From a virus: a stretch of 54,151 nt of DNA. The DNA is taken from IMG/VR virus record IMGVR_UViG_3300044960_000107, positions 1 to 54,151 of that record. One strand, written 5' to 3'. Position numbers and translations under genes: made by a program. Positions 8,768 to 16,188 of this stretch are shown here, one piece after another (within the stretch, counting starts at the first letter, position 1; each line of letters starts with the position of its first letter). The notes below the pieces were generated by a model. The model was given only the letters and a program-made list of their open reading frames with translations, was not told the DNA's origin and made no database searches.

Positions 8768-9142
8768 CTAGTCGAGCGTGACGTCGAGGTCGCCGGTCGG
8801 GATCGTGAGGTTGTCTCCGGCGTTGACCGCCTTGCTCGCGGTCAGGGGACCTGCCCAGAGGCAGTTGCCGCCGGTGCTCGCGTCCCAGAGAGAGATGTGC
8901 GTGATCGTCTCGGAGGCGGCCAGGTTCGTCCACTGGATCGGCGCGTCATTCGAGATCGCGCCGCCGGACGCGGTGCCGAACGTCGCAGCGGCCCGAGTCG
9001 TCTCGGATGCCGGATTCGCCGTGCCAGCCTCGCCGGGGTCGCCGACGTGCAGCTTGACGTAGACGGTCGACTGTCCGCCGTAGGCGGTGCCGTTGAAGAC
9101 AAGGTTGAGGAGGGTGTCCTCGAGGAAGTTGCTGATCGACAC
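8768..9142 (-). CDS. Tail fibre-like / minor tail protein
   Basis: 124 residues. The opening ISNFLEDTLLNLVFNG, then VYVKLHVGDPGEAGT and THISLWDASTGG, match a small protein family common in siphovirus tail operons that is usually annotated as phage tail fibre protein. The fold is beta-rich and it follows the major tail protein. The exact location in the virion is inferred. Confidence 0.75.
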   Translation of the reverse strand: MSISNFLEDTLLNLVFNGTAYGGQSTVYVKLHVGDPGEAGTANPASETTRAAATFGTASGGAISNDAPIQWTNLAASETITHISLWDASTGGNCLWAGPLTASKAVNAGDNLTIPTGDLDVTLD

Positions 9143-9154
9143 GGCCCAGCCCGC

Positions 9155-10435
9155 CTAGAGGCTCGCCACCTGGTCCTTGGTCGTCGCCGTGACGATGTTC
9201 TGACCGGACGGCTTCTCGACCTCGCACGGGACCTGCACCTCGATGGGCGCTCCACCCGGGTCGGGGTTGACCGGGATGGCGGTGTAGACGACCTGGGGCA
9301 GCTCGTACTTCACCGAGAGCACCGAGCTCTTGAACAGCTCGAACTCGAAGGCGTGCGAGGCGACCGGACCAACGAGCTCGTTGCCAGTGCCGGGGGCGGT
9401 GGTCGCGACCTGCACGCTCGGCGAGGTGCCACCCGTGAGGGCGGTCCCGTCACCAACGAGCTGCGGGACGTTGAAGCCGGCGTAGCGGCCCTGGAACGTG
9501 ACCGTGTACGGGCCGCCGGCCGAGCCACTGACGGCGGCGTCGCCGGGGTCGAGATTCGAGAGCGCCTCGAGTGCCGACTGGACCGCAGTGGAGGCGGCGT
9601 TGTAGGCGATCGGGGCAGTGGTCTGACCGTCGAACGAAAGCGTGAACGTGCCGCCTGTCGGCGAGCCGGTGATGGTGACGGTCTGAACCTCGTTGGTCTT
9701 CGAGCCGTAGAAGAACTCGCGATAGTTGGGCCACGCCTCGAGGCCCTTGAACCGGGTCGCGAAGGAAAGCGTGACCGTCCGTCCGCCCGGGTCGATGTCG
9801 TCGTAGACGTAGTCGTCGGCCTGGTAGCCGGAGAGACCGTTGTCGATCCCGAAGGAGAGCTGGTGAATCTTCTGGGCGACCGTGTCGACCTTGAAGCGAC
9901 CCTTGATGTCGGGGAATAGGTAGGGGTCGCTGTCGATCGGGGTGAGAGCCGTGTCGAACGGCGTAAGCTCCGACGTGCAGCCTAGGATGCCGAGCGTGGC
10001 GCTGAGCGGCTGTCCGGCCGAGCCCTCGATCTGGAGGCTGTTGAGCTTGCAGTCGACGAACTTCTCGTGGACGACGTTCCCGACCATGCGCCAGGCGGTG
10101 AACCAGGGCAGGTCATCTCCGGGGGTCGCGATGTGCTGATAGTTGGTGGGTCCGCCGCTGTCGGCGTTCTCACCGAGGACGAGGTAGTTGAGGAGCGAGA
10201 TGGCTTCGGGATGGAGGTAGACGGGGACGTCACCTCCGACGCTGACAAGCTGGGTGAACGCCTTGCCCTGGTCGCGGCCGGCATCGGTCATGGACAGCCG
10301 CGCGCGTTCCTTCGTCGGAGCGAGCGACGGTGCCCCGTTCATGAGCAGCTTGATCGTCGGAACGGTCGCCGGCGTGCCCTTCGCGGACTGCTTGCCGATC
10401 GCGAAGGTGCCGATGCGGGAGGAGATGCCCGCCAT
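9155..10435 (-). CDS. Major tail (tube) protein with inserted beta domain
   Basis: 426 residues. The N-terminal half (GTFAIGKQSAKGTPAT onward) resembles siphovirus major tail tube proteins. Residues about 250-350 are a separate module, TVTITGSPTGGTFTLSFDGQ through a GGPYTVTFQGRYAG segment, matching an Ig-like domain that recurs in actinophage and other virion proteins, here inserted before the last tube strands. The start ATG overlaps the stop of the upstream gene (10435). Confidence 0.85.
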   Translation of the reverse strand: MAGISSRIGTFAIGKQSAKGTPATVPTIKLLMNGAPSLAPTKERARLSMTDAGRDQGKAFTQLVSVGGDVPVYLHPEAISLLNYLVLGENADSGGPTNYQHIATPGDDLPWFTAWRMVGNVVHEKFVDCKLNSLQIEGSAGQPLSATLGILGCTSELTPFDTALTPIDSDPYLFPDIKGRFKVDTVAQKIHQLSFGIDNGLSGYQADDYVYDDIDPGGRTVTLSFATRFKGLEAWPNYREFFYGSKTNEVQTVTITGSPTGGTFTLSFDGQTTAPIAYNAASTAVQSALEALSNLDPGDAAVSGSAGGPYTVTFQGRYAGFNVPQLVGDGTALTGGTSPSVQVATTAPGTGNELVGPVASHAFEFELFKSSVLSVKYELPQVVYTAIPVNPDPGGAPIEVQVPCEVEKPSGQNIVTATTKDQVASL

Positions 10436-10767
10436 CAGGACTCACCCCCCTTGGGAACTCGAATCACGAACGGGTGGGCGTCGAGCGCCGCGATGACGAG
10501 CGGATCGCTGGTGCGGAACTCGCCCTCGACCGTGATGAGCTCGTCGAGTCCCTGGATCGCGAGCTCGACGCGGTTGAAGCCCTCGGCCGGCGCGAATAGC
10601 GCGCCCTGCGGCTGAGCCTCTGGTTCAGGCTCGGGGTCAGGATTCGGGTTCGGCTTCGGGGCCTCGGCCTTCTGCTCGACGGCCGGGGCGTCCGCCAGGT
10701 CGATGGGTTCGTCGACCTTGACGTCCTCGACCTTCTTCTTGGTCTCGGGTGCGTCCTTCGCTGCCAT
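10435..10767 (-). CDS. Small head-tail/tail protein, unknown
   Basis: 110 residues: residues 1-55 are Lys/Glu/Pro-rich and disordered, and the C-terminal half (GFNRVELAIQGLDELITVEG, then SDPLVIAALDAHPFV) is compact. Position directly before the tail tube gene suggests a tail or connector accessory role. The start codon is preceded, 5 nt away, by the box GATAGGCGC rather than a Shine-Dalgarno; the 20-bp start context is identical to that of the protease gene. Confidence 0.75.
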   Translation of the reverse strand: MAAKDAPETKKKVEDVKVDEPIDLADAPAVEQKAEAPKPNPNPDPEPEPEAQPQGALFAPAEGFNRVELAIQGLDELITVEGEFRTSDPLVIAALDAHPFVIRVPKGGES

Positions 10768-10772
10768 CGCCC

Positions 10773-10783
10773 GCGCCTATCGG
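10773..10783 (-). promoter_or_regulatory. Start-associated box (SAS-like) before the 10767 start
   Basis: On the minus strand CCGATAGGCGC, then five bases, then ATG. The same 20-base stretch including the ATGG occurs before the protease gene (16172). Two further variants precede the portal and endolysin starts. It resembles the start-associated sequence of cluster K mycobacteriophages (GGGATAGGAGCCC as I recall it). Confidence 0.65.
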
Positions 10784-10793
10784 CGGGCGGCGG

Positions 10794-10835
10794 CATAGAT
10801 GCGCAGGATGCGCGCGCGAGTCCTGAGCGCCTATG
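10794..10835. repeat. 42-bp inverted repeat, copy B
   Basis: CATAGATG at 10794-10801 and GCGCCTATG ending at 10835, exactly 42 bp end to end. It occupies the gap between the 11040 gene (its stop TAG is in the repeat arm) and the SAS-like box of the 10767 gene, 10 bp away. Confidence 0.8.
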
Positions 10836-11040
10836 CCTTCTGGGCGTCGGCGAGGTCGATCAGCCGACGCTGAAGCTCGATCGCCCACTCACGGAGAGGC
10901 GGGAGCTGCCAGGAGGTGAGGCTGAGACCTAGGAAAACGAGCGAAGCCTCGCGCGCAGTCATGGCGACGAACAGGGTGTCGTCGGGGTCGTCTTCGCTCT
11001 CCTCGACTCGTTCGGCGAGCGTGGAGAGATGCTTGAACAT
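10831..11040 (-). CDS. Small conserved-type head/tail protein, unknown
   Basis: 69 residues from ATG 11040; GTG 11055 is an alternative. Acidic N-terminus then an amphipathic helical C-terminus (LREWAIELQRRLIDLADAQ). No family recognised. It sits between the tail-terminator-like gene and the tail tube gene, so an accessory role in tail assembly is possible. The stop codon lies in an arm of inverted repeat B. Confidence 0.65.
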   Translation of the reverse strand: MFKHLSTLAERVEESEDDPDDTLFVAMTAREASLVFLGLSLTSWQLPPLREWAIELQRRLIDLADAQKA

Positions 11041-11059
11041 CTCGGACGAGTCCACCGGG

Positions 11060-11464
11060 CTATGTGCTCTGCGTGAACTTGGAGAACTGGGTTCCCTGCG
11101 CGAGCGCCTCGAGGCCCTGGGCCTCGAGGTCGTAGTCGATGCGGACGATTCGGAAGTACCAGATGGGGACGTTGGTCTCGATCTCCGAGAGCGCGACCTG
11201 GAGCTGCTCGGCGACCTCCTCGAGCCTGGTGGGATCGAATGGCTCCTCGGGTCCGCCGCGATGCTTGTGGTTGAGCCAGATGCCGACGCCGGCCTCGAGC
11301 ACCTCCTCGGCAACGTTGTCGGGGTTCTCGTAGACGGCGACCGGCCAGACGCATGCCACGTCCTTACCCTCCTGTGGTCCGAGGCGCCCGGGCCTCACCC
11401 TGATCTGGAGCTCGGATTCGATCTGCTGAGCGATCGCGTTGCGAAAGTCGGTCATAGAGCTCAT
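11060..11464 (-). CDS. Tail terminator / tail completion-like protein
   Basis: 134 residues, ATGA overlap with the upstream gene. The order connector, gp10-like, this gene, tail tube is where siphoviruses encode the tail terminator (lambda gpU-like). The mixed alpha/beta pattern and size fit, but no diagnostic motif was seen, so the call is mainly positional. Confidence 0.65.
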   Translation of the reverse strand: MSSMTDFRNAIAQQIESELQIRVRPGRLGPQEGKDVACVWPVAVYENPDNVAEEVLEAGVGIWLNHKHRGGPEEPFDPTRLEEVAEQLQVALSEIETNVPIWYFRIVRIDYDLEAQGLEALAQGTQFSKFTQST

Positions 11465-11877
11465 GGCGCCGCCTTCTTGATGTTCATGAGCAGGCGTTTG
11501 CGCGCAACCGCTCGAGCTGCGGTCATGAAGCGGATGGGCCTAACGCCGCGGTTCGGCCCAGGTGGGTCGCCGCCCTTGGCGAGTGCGCCCTTTCGCTGGT
11601 AGGTGCCCTTGTTGAAGAAGTTGGCGCGGAAGTCGGTCCAGCCGAGCACAAGCTCGAAGCCACGGAAGGTGCGCTGGACGAGCCCGATCTTCGTCGACGA
11701 GAGGATGTGCTGGATTCGATAACCGCGGGTGTTGACGCCACGGGCGACAACAGCAGCCTCGAGGGCAGTACGGCGCAGGCCGGACTTGACGGCCTCCTCG
11801 AGCTTGTCCTCGAAGCCGTCGAAGTCGTCTTTCGTGACGACAACCTTGGCCTGGAGCTTGACGCCGCCCCGCGCCAC
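11461..11877 (-). CDS. HK97 gp10-like minor head-tail protein
   Basis: 138 residues from GTG 11877, which is 1 nt after the stop of the upstream gene and has GGGAG 5 nt upstream; the frame remains open further upstream but that part is Ser/Arg-rich shadow. VTKDDFDGFEDKLEEAVKSG followed by a basic C-terminus (RAVARKRLLMNIKKAAP) resembles the HK97 gp10 family of head-tail joining proteins. Confidence 0.75.
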   Translation of the reverse strand: MARGGVKLQAKVVVTKDDFDGFEDKLEEAVKSGLRRTALEAAVVARGVNTRGYRIQHILSSTKIGLVQRTFRGFELVLGWTDFRANFFNKGTYQRKGALAKGGDPPGPNRGVRPIRFMTAARAVARKRLLMNIKKAAP

Positions 11878-11878
11878 T

Positions 11879-12502
11879 TCAACTCCCGACGTAGTGAGCG
11901 CGCCTGAAGGGGGCCAGGAGGTCGCGGATCGCTTTCGGGAGTGCTGCGTCGATCTCGTCGGCCTGCACTTCGGAGAAGGAGAACTCACCCAGACTTCGGC
12001 TGGAGAAGCCCTCTGGGTTGCGGTAGTCGCGCTTGATCGCCTTCAGGCAGGCGAGGCGCACGAGTGGTGGAACCTCTGCCATACCCCACTTGCCGGTGAT
12101 ATGCAGCTCGGCCCACGGGTCCCCGGGGACCACCTTCAGGCGGATCGAGAGCCAGGTTCCCTCCCGAGTCTTCCCTACCGGCCGCAGGGAGTAGTCCTTG
12201 CTGGTGAGCGTGGTCGAGGTGTCCCCGGAGATGAGCACGACGTTGCCGGTGATCTCTCGGAGCTCGGAGGGCTCGAGCGAGGTAGATGCGCCCTCGACGA
12301 CGAAGGCACGCTCGATCGCGGTGTCGGGGTCGGGCTTGACGAACTCGCGCCCTAGGAAGCGTCTGAACAGATCGCTGTAGCCGTTGATGAGCTCGATGAG
12401 ATCGGCCTCGAGTCCTGGATTGTCGACGAGAGCCTCATCGTCGCGCAGGATGTAACGCGCAGCGTCCTCGGGGGTGACGAGTGCGTAGTCGACCAGGCTC
12501 AT
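11879..12502 (-). CDS. Head-tail connector (gp6-like) protein
   Basis: 207 residues. ALVTPEDAARYI, then helices with INGYSDLFRRFLGREF and a C-terminal helical segment, as in HK97 gp6/lambda-type connector (DNA packaging) proteins. It follows the capsid operon and precedes the gp10-like gene, the standard order. Confidence 0.8.
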   Translation of the reverse strand: MSLVDYALVTPEDAARYILRDDEALVDNPGLEADLIELINGYSDLFRRFLGREFVKPDPDTAIERAFVVEGASTSLEPSELREITGNVVLISGDTSTTLTSKDYSLRPVGKTREGTWLSIRLKVVPGDPWAELHITGKWGMAEVPPLVRLACLKAIKRDYRNPEGFSSRSLGEFSFSEVQADEIDAALPKAIRDLLAPFRRAHYVGS

Positions 12503-12512
12503 GTCGTCTCGT

Positions 12513-13256
12513 TCATCGGACGGCTGCGACTGCTGCTCCCCAATGGAGCTCAGGGGTGCTGCCGAAGGCGCGCATGAGGCCGGCGATGTCGTCGTACCAG
12601 GTGGGGCAGACGGCGCAGTAGCCGGCGAGGTCGTAGATCGTCCTGGCGTTCGGCCAGCGGCAGCGGATGAAGTCGGGCACGGCGCGGAACGCTTCGCGCC
12701 AGGAAACGTCGAGGCGCCTGGCGTCGAAACCTGGGCCGCCGTTCACGCAGCCGGTGGTAGGCCACCAGGCTCGGGCGCAGGCGGTGATGCCCCAGGCATT
12801 GAACTCGCCGCCGCATCGGTAGAGCCCGAACGAGCTCTCCTTGCCGGCGATGCCGGCGATGGCGAAGGGGTTGAAATCAGCGTCGCGCGCGATGCGGGCG
12901 AGCGTGACCGCGTATGGGGCCATTGGGGAGCCGCGAGCGCGTAGGTGGGTCTCGAGGCGTCGGGCAACGAGCTCCACTTCGTTCGGTGGCGGCCACTTGC
13001 GGCCGAACTGGAGCGCGGCCTGGCGGTGGTGCTTGGCCCAGACCTTGCAGGAGGTCCCTCGGGAGGAAAGCCAGCCGCAGAACTGTCGTCCCTCGAGTCG
13101 GTTCCAGAGGGCAGTCTCTCCGACGCGCTTGCAGTAGCCCTTAGCGGCGTCCTGTTCGGTGCAGGTGCCCCATGCGAACTGGCCGGGGAAGAACAGAGGA
13201 ATGGCAACGAGAACCGCCGCCACGAGGGCGGCGGCGAGAAGGCGGGGGCGACTCAT
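12513..13256 (-). CDS. Membrane-anchored lysozyme-like (transglycosylase) protein
   Basis: 247 residues from ATG 13256, overlapping the upstream stop as ATGA. Residues 5-30 form a hydrophobic signal/anchor. The C-terminal domain carries IAGKESSFG with the presumed catalytic Glu140 and NAWGITACARAWW, the layout of SLT/lysozyme-like muramidases; several cysteines suggest an extracellular fold. It is unusual in a head operon between capsid and connector genes. It could act on the cell wall or in the virion; it is not the main endolysin, which is at 50282-51073. Confidence 0.75.
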   Translation of the reverse strand: MSRPRLLAAALVAAVLVAIPLFFPGQFAWGTCTEQDAAKGYCKRVGETALWNRLEGRQFCGWLSSRGTSCKVWAKHHRQAALQFGRKWPPPNEVELVARRLETHLRARGSPMAPYAVTLARIARDADFNPFAIAGIAGKESSFGLYRCGGEFNAWGITACARAWWPTTGCVNGGPGFDARRLDVSWREAFRAVPDFIRCRWPNARTIYDLAGYCAVCPTWYDDIAGLMRAFGSTPELHWGAAVAAVR

Positions 13257-13543
13257 TCCGAGTCGCCCTGCGCCTGATCGTCTTCGGTGCCCTCGTCGCT
13301 GCTTGGGTTCTCGGGAGCGGTGGTGCGCTCCTCTGCGGGCGGCAGGTCGGTCGTCTCCCGCTGCTCGCGGGTCGCCTTCTCGTGGCTCTTGCCTCGGCTG
13401 CGCCGGCCCTCGAGAAGCTCGGCCTGCTGAGCCTCCACGAGACGCTCGGCCTCGTCTTCGCTGACCTCGACCTCGTCGCCAGCGTTCTGGACGAAGTCGC
13501 GGCCGGCTCGGTTGACGAGGAGCCGAACCTTGGCGCCGCTCAC
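13253..13543 (-). CDS. Capsid-adjacent protein, acidic C-terminus
   Basis: 96 residues from GTG 13543, overlapping the upstream stop as GTGA. The first 42 residues (AKVRLLVNRAGRDFVQNAGD) form a small beta-rich domain followed by a helix, as in small head-associated proteins found right after capsid genes. The remaining half is Glu/Asp/Arg-rich and disordered. Function unknown. Confidence 0.7.
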   Translation of the reverse strand: MSGAKVRLLVNRAGRDFVQNAGDEVEVSEDEAERLVEAQQAELLEGRRSRGKSHEKATREQRETTDLPPAEERTTAPENPSSDEGTEDDQAQGDSE

Positions 13544-13731
13544 GACTCGACCTCGTTCCGGGCGTCGAATGCCTCGCGCTCGGCCTGCATGGTCTCATCG
13601 ACCTGCTCGGCGACATCGGGATCGACCTCGCCCGGGTTGTGGTTGGCGATCGCCCGCTCGAACTCCTCGCGCTCGAACTGCGCGCGAGCCGCGAGCTCCT
13701 GCTTGGCCTGCTTCTCTGTGGCCTTGTCCAT
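13540..13731 (-). CDS. Small helical protein after the capsid gene
   Basis: 63 residues from ATG 13731 with GGAGG 6 nt upstream; an in-frame extension to 13779 crosses the terminator side and is rejected. Highly charged and helical (ATEKQAKQELAARAQFERE). It follows the capsid terminator, so its transcription must read through or start again. No family recognised. Confidence 0.7.
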   Translation of the reverse strand: MDKATEKQAKQELAARAQFEREEFERAIANHNPGEVDPDVAEQVDETMQAEREAFDARNEVES

Positions 13732-13782
13732 CGCGGACCTCCTTCCGGGGTTCCGGGGGTCGCGCGGTCTATCGGGCAAAGA

Positions 13783-13810
13783 GAGAGGGCCGGCGCTAAC
13801 CGGCCCTCTC
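13783..13810 (-). terminator. Hairpin terminator after the major capsid gene
   Basis: An 11-bp perfect stem (GAGAGGGCCGG with CCGGCCCTCTC) and 6-nt loop, 25 nt after the capsid stop. It has no clear T-tract, so it could be an attenuator that lets capsid transcripts exceed downstream ones. Confidence 0.75.
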
Positions 13811-13834
13811 AGGACTCGGGCTCAGGAAGGCCCC

Positions 13835-15187
13835 CTACGAGGCTGCCATCCGCAGGCCGACCATCGCGTTCGGATCGAGAAGCATCCCATCCGTGCGGTG
13901 ATAGGCCAGGAAGCCGACCTGGAGGTTGTCGGCGAACCGCTCGTCGAGTCGGCGGACGGCGAACGCTCCGACATCGGCGGTCGAGCTGGTCCGACGCGGC
14001 CCGACGCGACCAACGTCCCTGATCCAGTAGGCGCCGAAGTCGCCGAAGATGCCGAACTTGTTGCTTGCGACGCCGAACGCCTGGAGGTCCGGGTCGATCG
14101 AGACGGGGTGGCCGAGCAGGACGTCCGGCTCGCCGGCCTGGAGGCCGGTCCGCCAGATGTACTGGCCGTCGTTGTCCTTGAGCTTGCTGATGGCGAGCAC
14201 CGCGCTGTCGTGGATGACCCACCGGGCGTTGCGTCGGTAGGCGATGGGCAGCGTGAACTTCGCCTCGATCAGCTCGTCCGCGGTGATGGCCGTCGCGGAG
14301 GCGAGCGTCTTGTAGGTGGTGACGCCGCCGGAGGCCGCGAGCATGCCCGTCGGCTTGCCGGAGCCATCGCCCACGAAGTAGGCGGCGTTCTCGAGCGCGC
14401 CGATGGACTGACCGATCGCACGTCCGAGCAGGGTCTCGAGATCGACCGCGCTGTCCTCGAGGAGCTCGACCGAGGTCTTGACCAGGCGGACGGCCTTGTA
14501 CGCCTTCAGCGTGACCGTGCCGAAGGTCTCGTCCGTCGCCGTGATCGCCCCGGCCTCGCCGACCCAGCTCGCGGCGCCGTGCGCGGTGAGCTTCGGCAGG
14601 GTCAGGTCCTCGCCGGCCCCAGTGACGATCTGCGTGGTGCCGATGTCGCGGGCGGTGCCGGCCTGGATGAGGTACTCGACGAGGGTCGCCTGGAACTCGG
14701 CCGGGACGACGTAGCCGCCCGTTGCGCCGGCGCCCTTCGCCTGGTCGCGCTGCTCGAACTCGACATCGCCGAAGGAGGTGCGGCCCTTCATGTCGACGTA
14801 GCCGAGCCGGAGCGTGCGCCAGTCGTCCGCCTCCATGCCCTCGCGGCCGTAGCGGACGTAGCTCTCGAAGGCGCGCGCGTAGCGCTCCTGGAGCTCGTTG
14901 ACCTGGTCGCGGACCTCGCCCTGCGCGTCGCGCGGGTTCAGGCTGCGTCCCCCGTCCGGGTCCTCGATGCCGAGCTCGGCGTTGACGAGGGAGAGCTCGC
15001 GCTGACGAAGCTCCTCCTCCCGCAGGATCGAGCGACCCAGGTCGTCCGCCTCGGCGACGATTCGGTCGTACTCCTGCTCCTCCTCGGCCGTGAGCGTGCG
15101 CTCTGCCTCGTCGGCGGCATCGAGAAGGTGGCGAGCCTGGCGGATCAGCGCGGCCCGCTTCTGCCTCATTTCGATGATCTTGTTCAT
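13835..15187 (-). CDS. Major capsid protein, HK97 fold with N-terminal scaffolding (delta) domain
   Basis: 450 residues. Residues 1-95 are a charged coiled coil (IIEMRQKRAALIRQARHLL) typical of a delta domain removed during maturation. The rest is HK97-like: TGGYVVPAEFQATLVEYLI, then ASWVGEAGAITATDETFG and GDGSGKPTGMLAASG. The start ATG follows the protease gene by 31 nt. The protein builds the icosahedral head. Confidence 0.95.
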   Translation of the reverse strand: MNKIIEMRQKRAALIRQARHLLDAADEAERTLTAEEEQEYDRIVAEADDLGRSILREEELRQRELSLVNAELGIEDPDGGRSLNPRDAQGEVRDQVNELQERYARAFESYVRYGREGMEADDWRTLRLGYVDMKGRTSFGDVEFEQRDQAKGAGATGGYVVPAEFQATLVEYLIQAGTARDIGTTQIVTGAGEDLTLPKLTAHGAASWVGEAGAITATDETFGTVTLKAYKAVRLVKTSVELLEDSAVDLETLLGRAIGQSIGALENAAYFVGDGSGKPTGMLAASGGVTTYKTLASATAITADELIEAKFTLPIAYRRNARWVIHDSAVLAISKLKDNDGQYIWRTGLQAGEPDVLLGHPVSIDPDLQAFGVASNKFGIFGDFGAYWIRDVGRVGPRRTSSTADVGAFAVRRLDERFADNLQVGFLAYHRTDGMLLDPNAMVGLRMAAS

Positions 15188-15218
15188 AGCTGGGTTCCTC
15201 GTGGTCGGGTGTTGGCGG

Positions 15219-16172
15219 TTAGAGAGCCGCGCTGTTGTCGAACTCCAGCAGCGCTAGTCGGCGGCGACGCGGATCGAGTGACACGACTCGGGCCGAGTTG
15301 GTCTCCTCGTCGTCCTCCTCGTCGTCCTCGTCGCCAGCCGCCTCGAGCAGTGCGCGAAGCGCGGCGAGCGCGCTTTCGCCCTGCGCGATGGCGTCCTTGA
15401 CGAGCTGCCGGTTCTTCGCGGAGAGGACCTTCCCAACACGCTGTTCGTCCTCGTTGGCTCGGCCGGCCCTGAGCTCCTCGAGGGTGGCGTTGATGCGGGC
15501 GATCTCTCTGTCGAAGTCCTCCGTGTTGGCGCGCAGGGCCACCTCGATGACGTGCTGACCGTTCGTGACGGCTGCCGTCGCCGGCGGCGACACGAGTTCG
15601 GGGGCCTGCTCGACGCCGAGGTAGCGAAGCGTGCGCTGAAGGCTGTTGAGCTCTGCGTCGGTGCTCGGGTAGGCGGGGAAGGTGACGGGCGAGACGTCGA
15701 ACAGCTCGACTTCCTCGAGTGTTCGCATCTGGACGGTGATCGTCTCGCCGTCGACCGTCTCGATGTCTCGCTCCTCCCACGAGTCCTTGATCGTGCGGAA
15801 GCCGAAAGACATCTGATCGACGTCGCGACGCTCGAGCATGACTGCGAGGTCGCGTCCCATCGTCGTGTCCGGCAGCGACGCTTCGGCCACGAGGCCGTTG
15901 TCGTCCTTGGAGAGGGTGAGCGTGCCCTCGCCGTACTTGGAGCGGGCGAGGACGTGATCGGCGTTGTGATTGAACAGGAGGCGGACGTCATCCTCGCCGT
16001 TGAGGGCGCGATCGAACGCGGTAGGCGCCACCTGCTCGTACCAGTCCCAGATGCGAACCGGGGTGTTGAAGACGGCCGCGTGGCCGAAGAAGTTGCCGGG
16101 GGAGCCGCTGTCATCTTCGGCGGCGCGAAGCTCGACCCTGTCGAGGCTGAAGACTCGGCGCTCGCGTACCAT
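15219..16172 (-). CDS. Prohead protease, HK97/U35 type, with acidic C-terminal extension
   Basis: 317 residues. The protease core (about 1-185) has FFGHAAVFN, FNHN with presumed catalytic His69, and QMSFGF with the presumed nucleophile Ser122. The extension 190-317 has helices and a poly-acidic stretch near 285, possibly scaffold-like. It cleaves the capsid delta domain. Encoded between portal and capsid as usual. The start is preceded by a GATAGGCGC box 5 nt away. Confidence 0.92.
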   Translation of the reverse strand: MVRERRVFSLDRVELRAAEDDSGSPGNFFGHAAVFNTPVRIWDWYEQVAPTAFDRALNGEDDVRLLFNHNADHVLARSKYGEGTLTLSKDDNGLVAEASLPDTTMGRDLAVMLERRDVDQMSFGFRTIKDSWEERDIETVDGETITVQMRTLEEVELFDVSPVTFPAYPSTDAELNSLQRTLRYLGVEQAPELVSPPATAAVTNGQHVIEVALRANTEDFDREIARINATLEELRAGRANEDEQRVGKVLSAKNRQLVKDAIAQGESALAALRALLEAAGDEDDEEDDEETNSARVVSLDPRRRRLALLEFDNSAAL

Positions 16173-16177
16173 CGCCC

Positions 16178-16188
16178 GCGCCTATCGG
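16178..16188 (-). promoter_or_regulatory. Start-associated box (SAS-like) before the protease
   Basis: CCGATAGGCGC on the minus strand, 5 nt before the ATG, identical over 20 bases with the box at 10773-10783. The portal stop codon (TAG) is inside the box. Confidence 0.65.

Noticed and set aside
13172-15400. 742-codon plus-strand frame opposite capsid and head genes
   Set aside because: The minus strand encodes recognisable HK97-fold capsid with proper start and terminator; the plus frame has no domain and no ribosome site.
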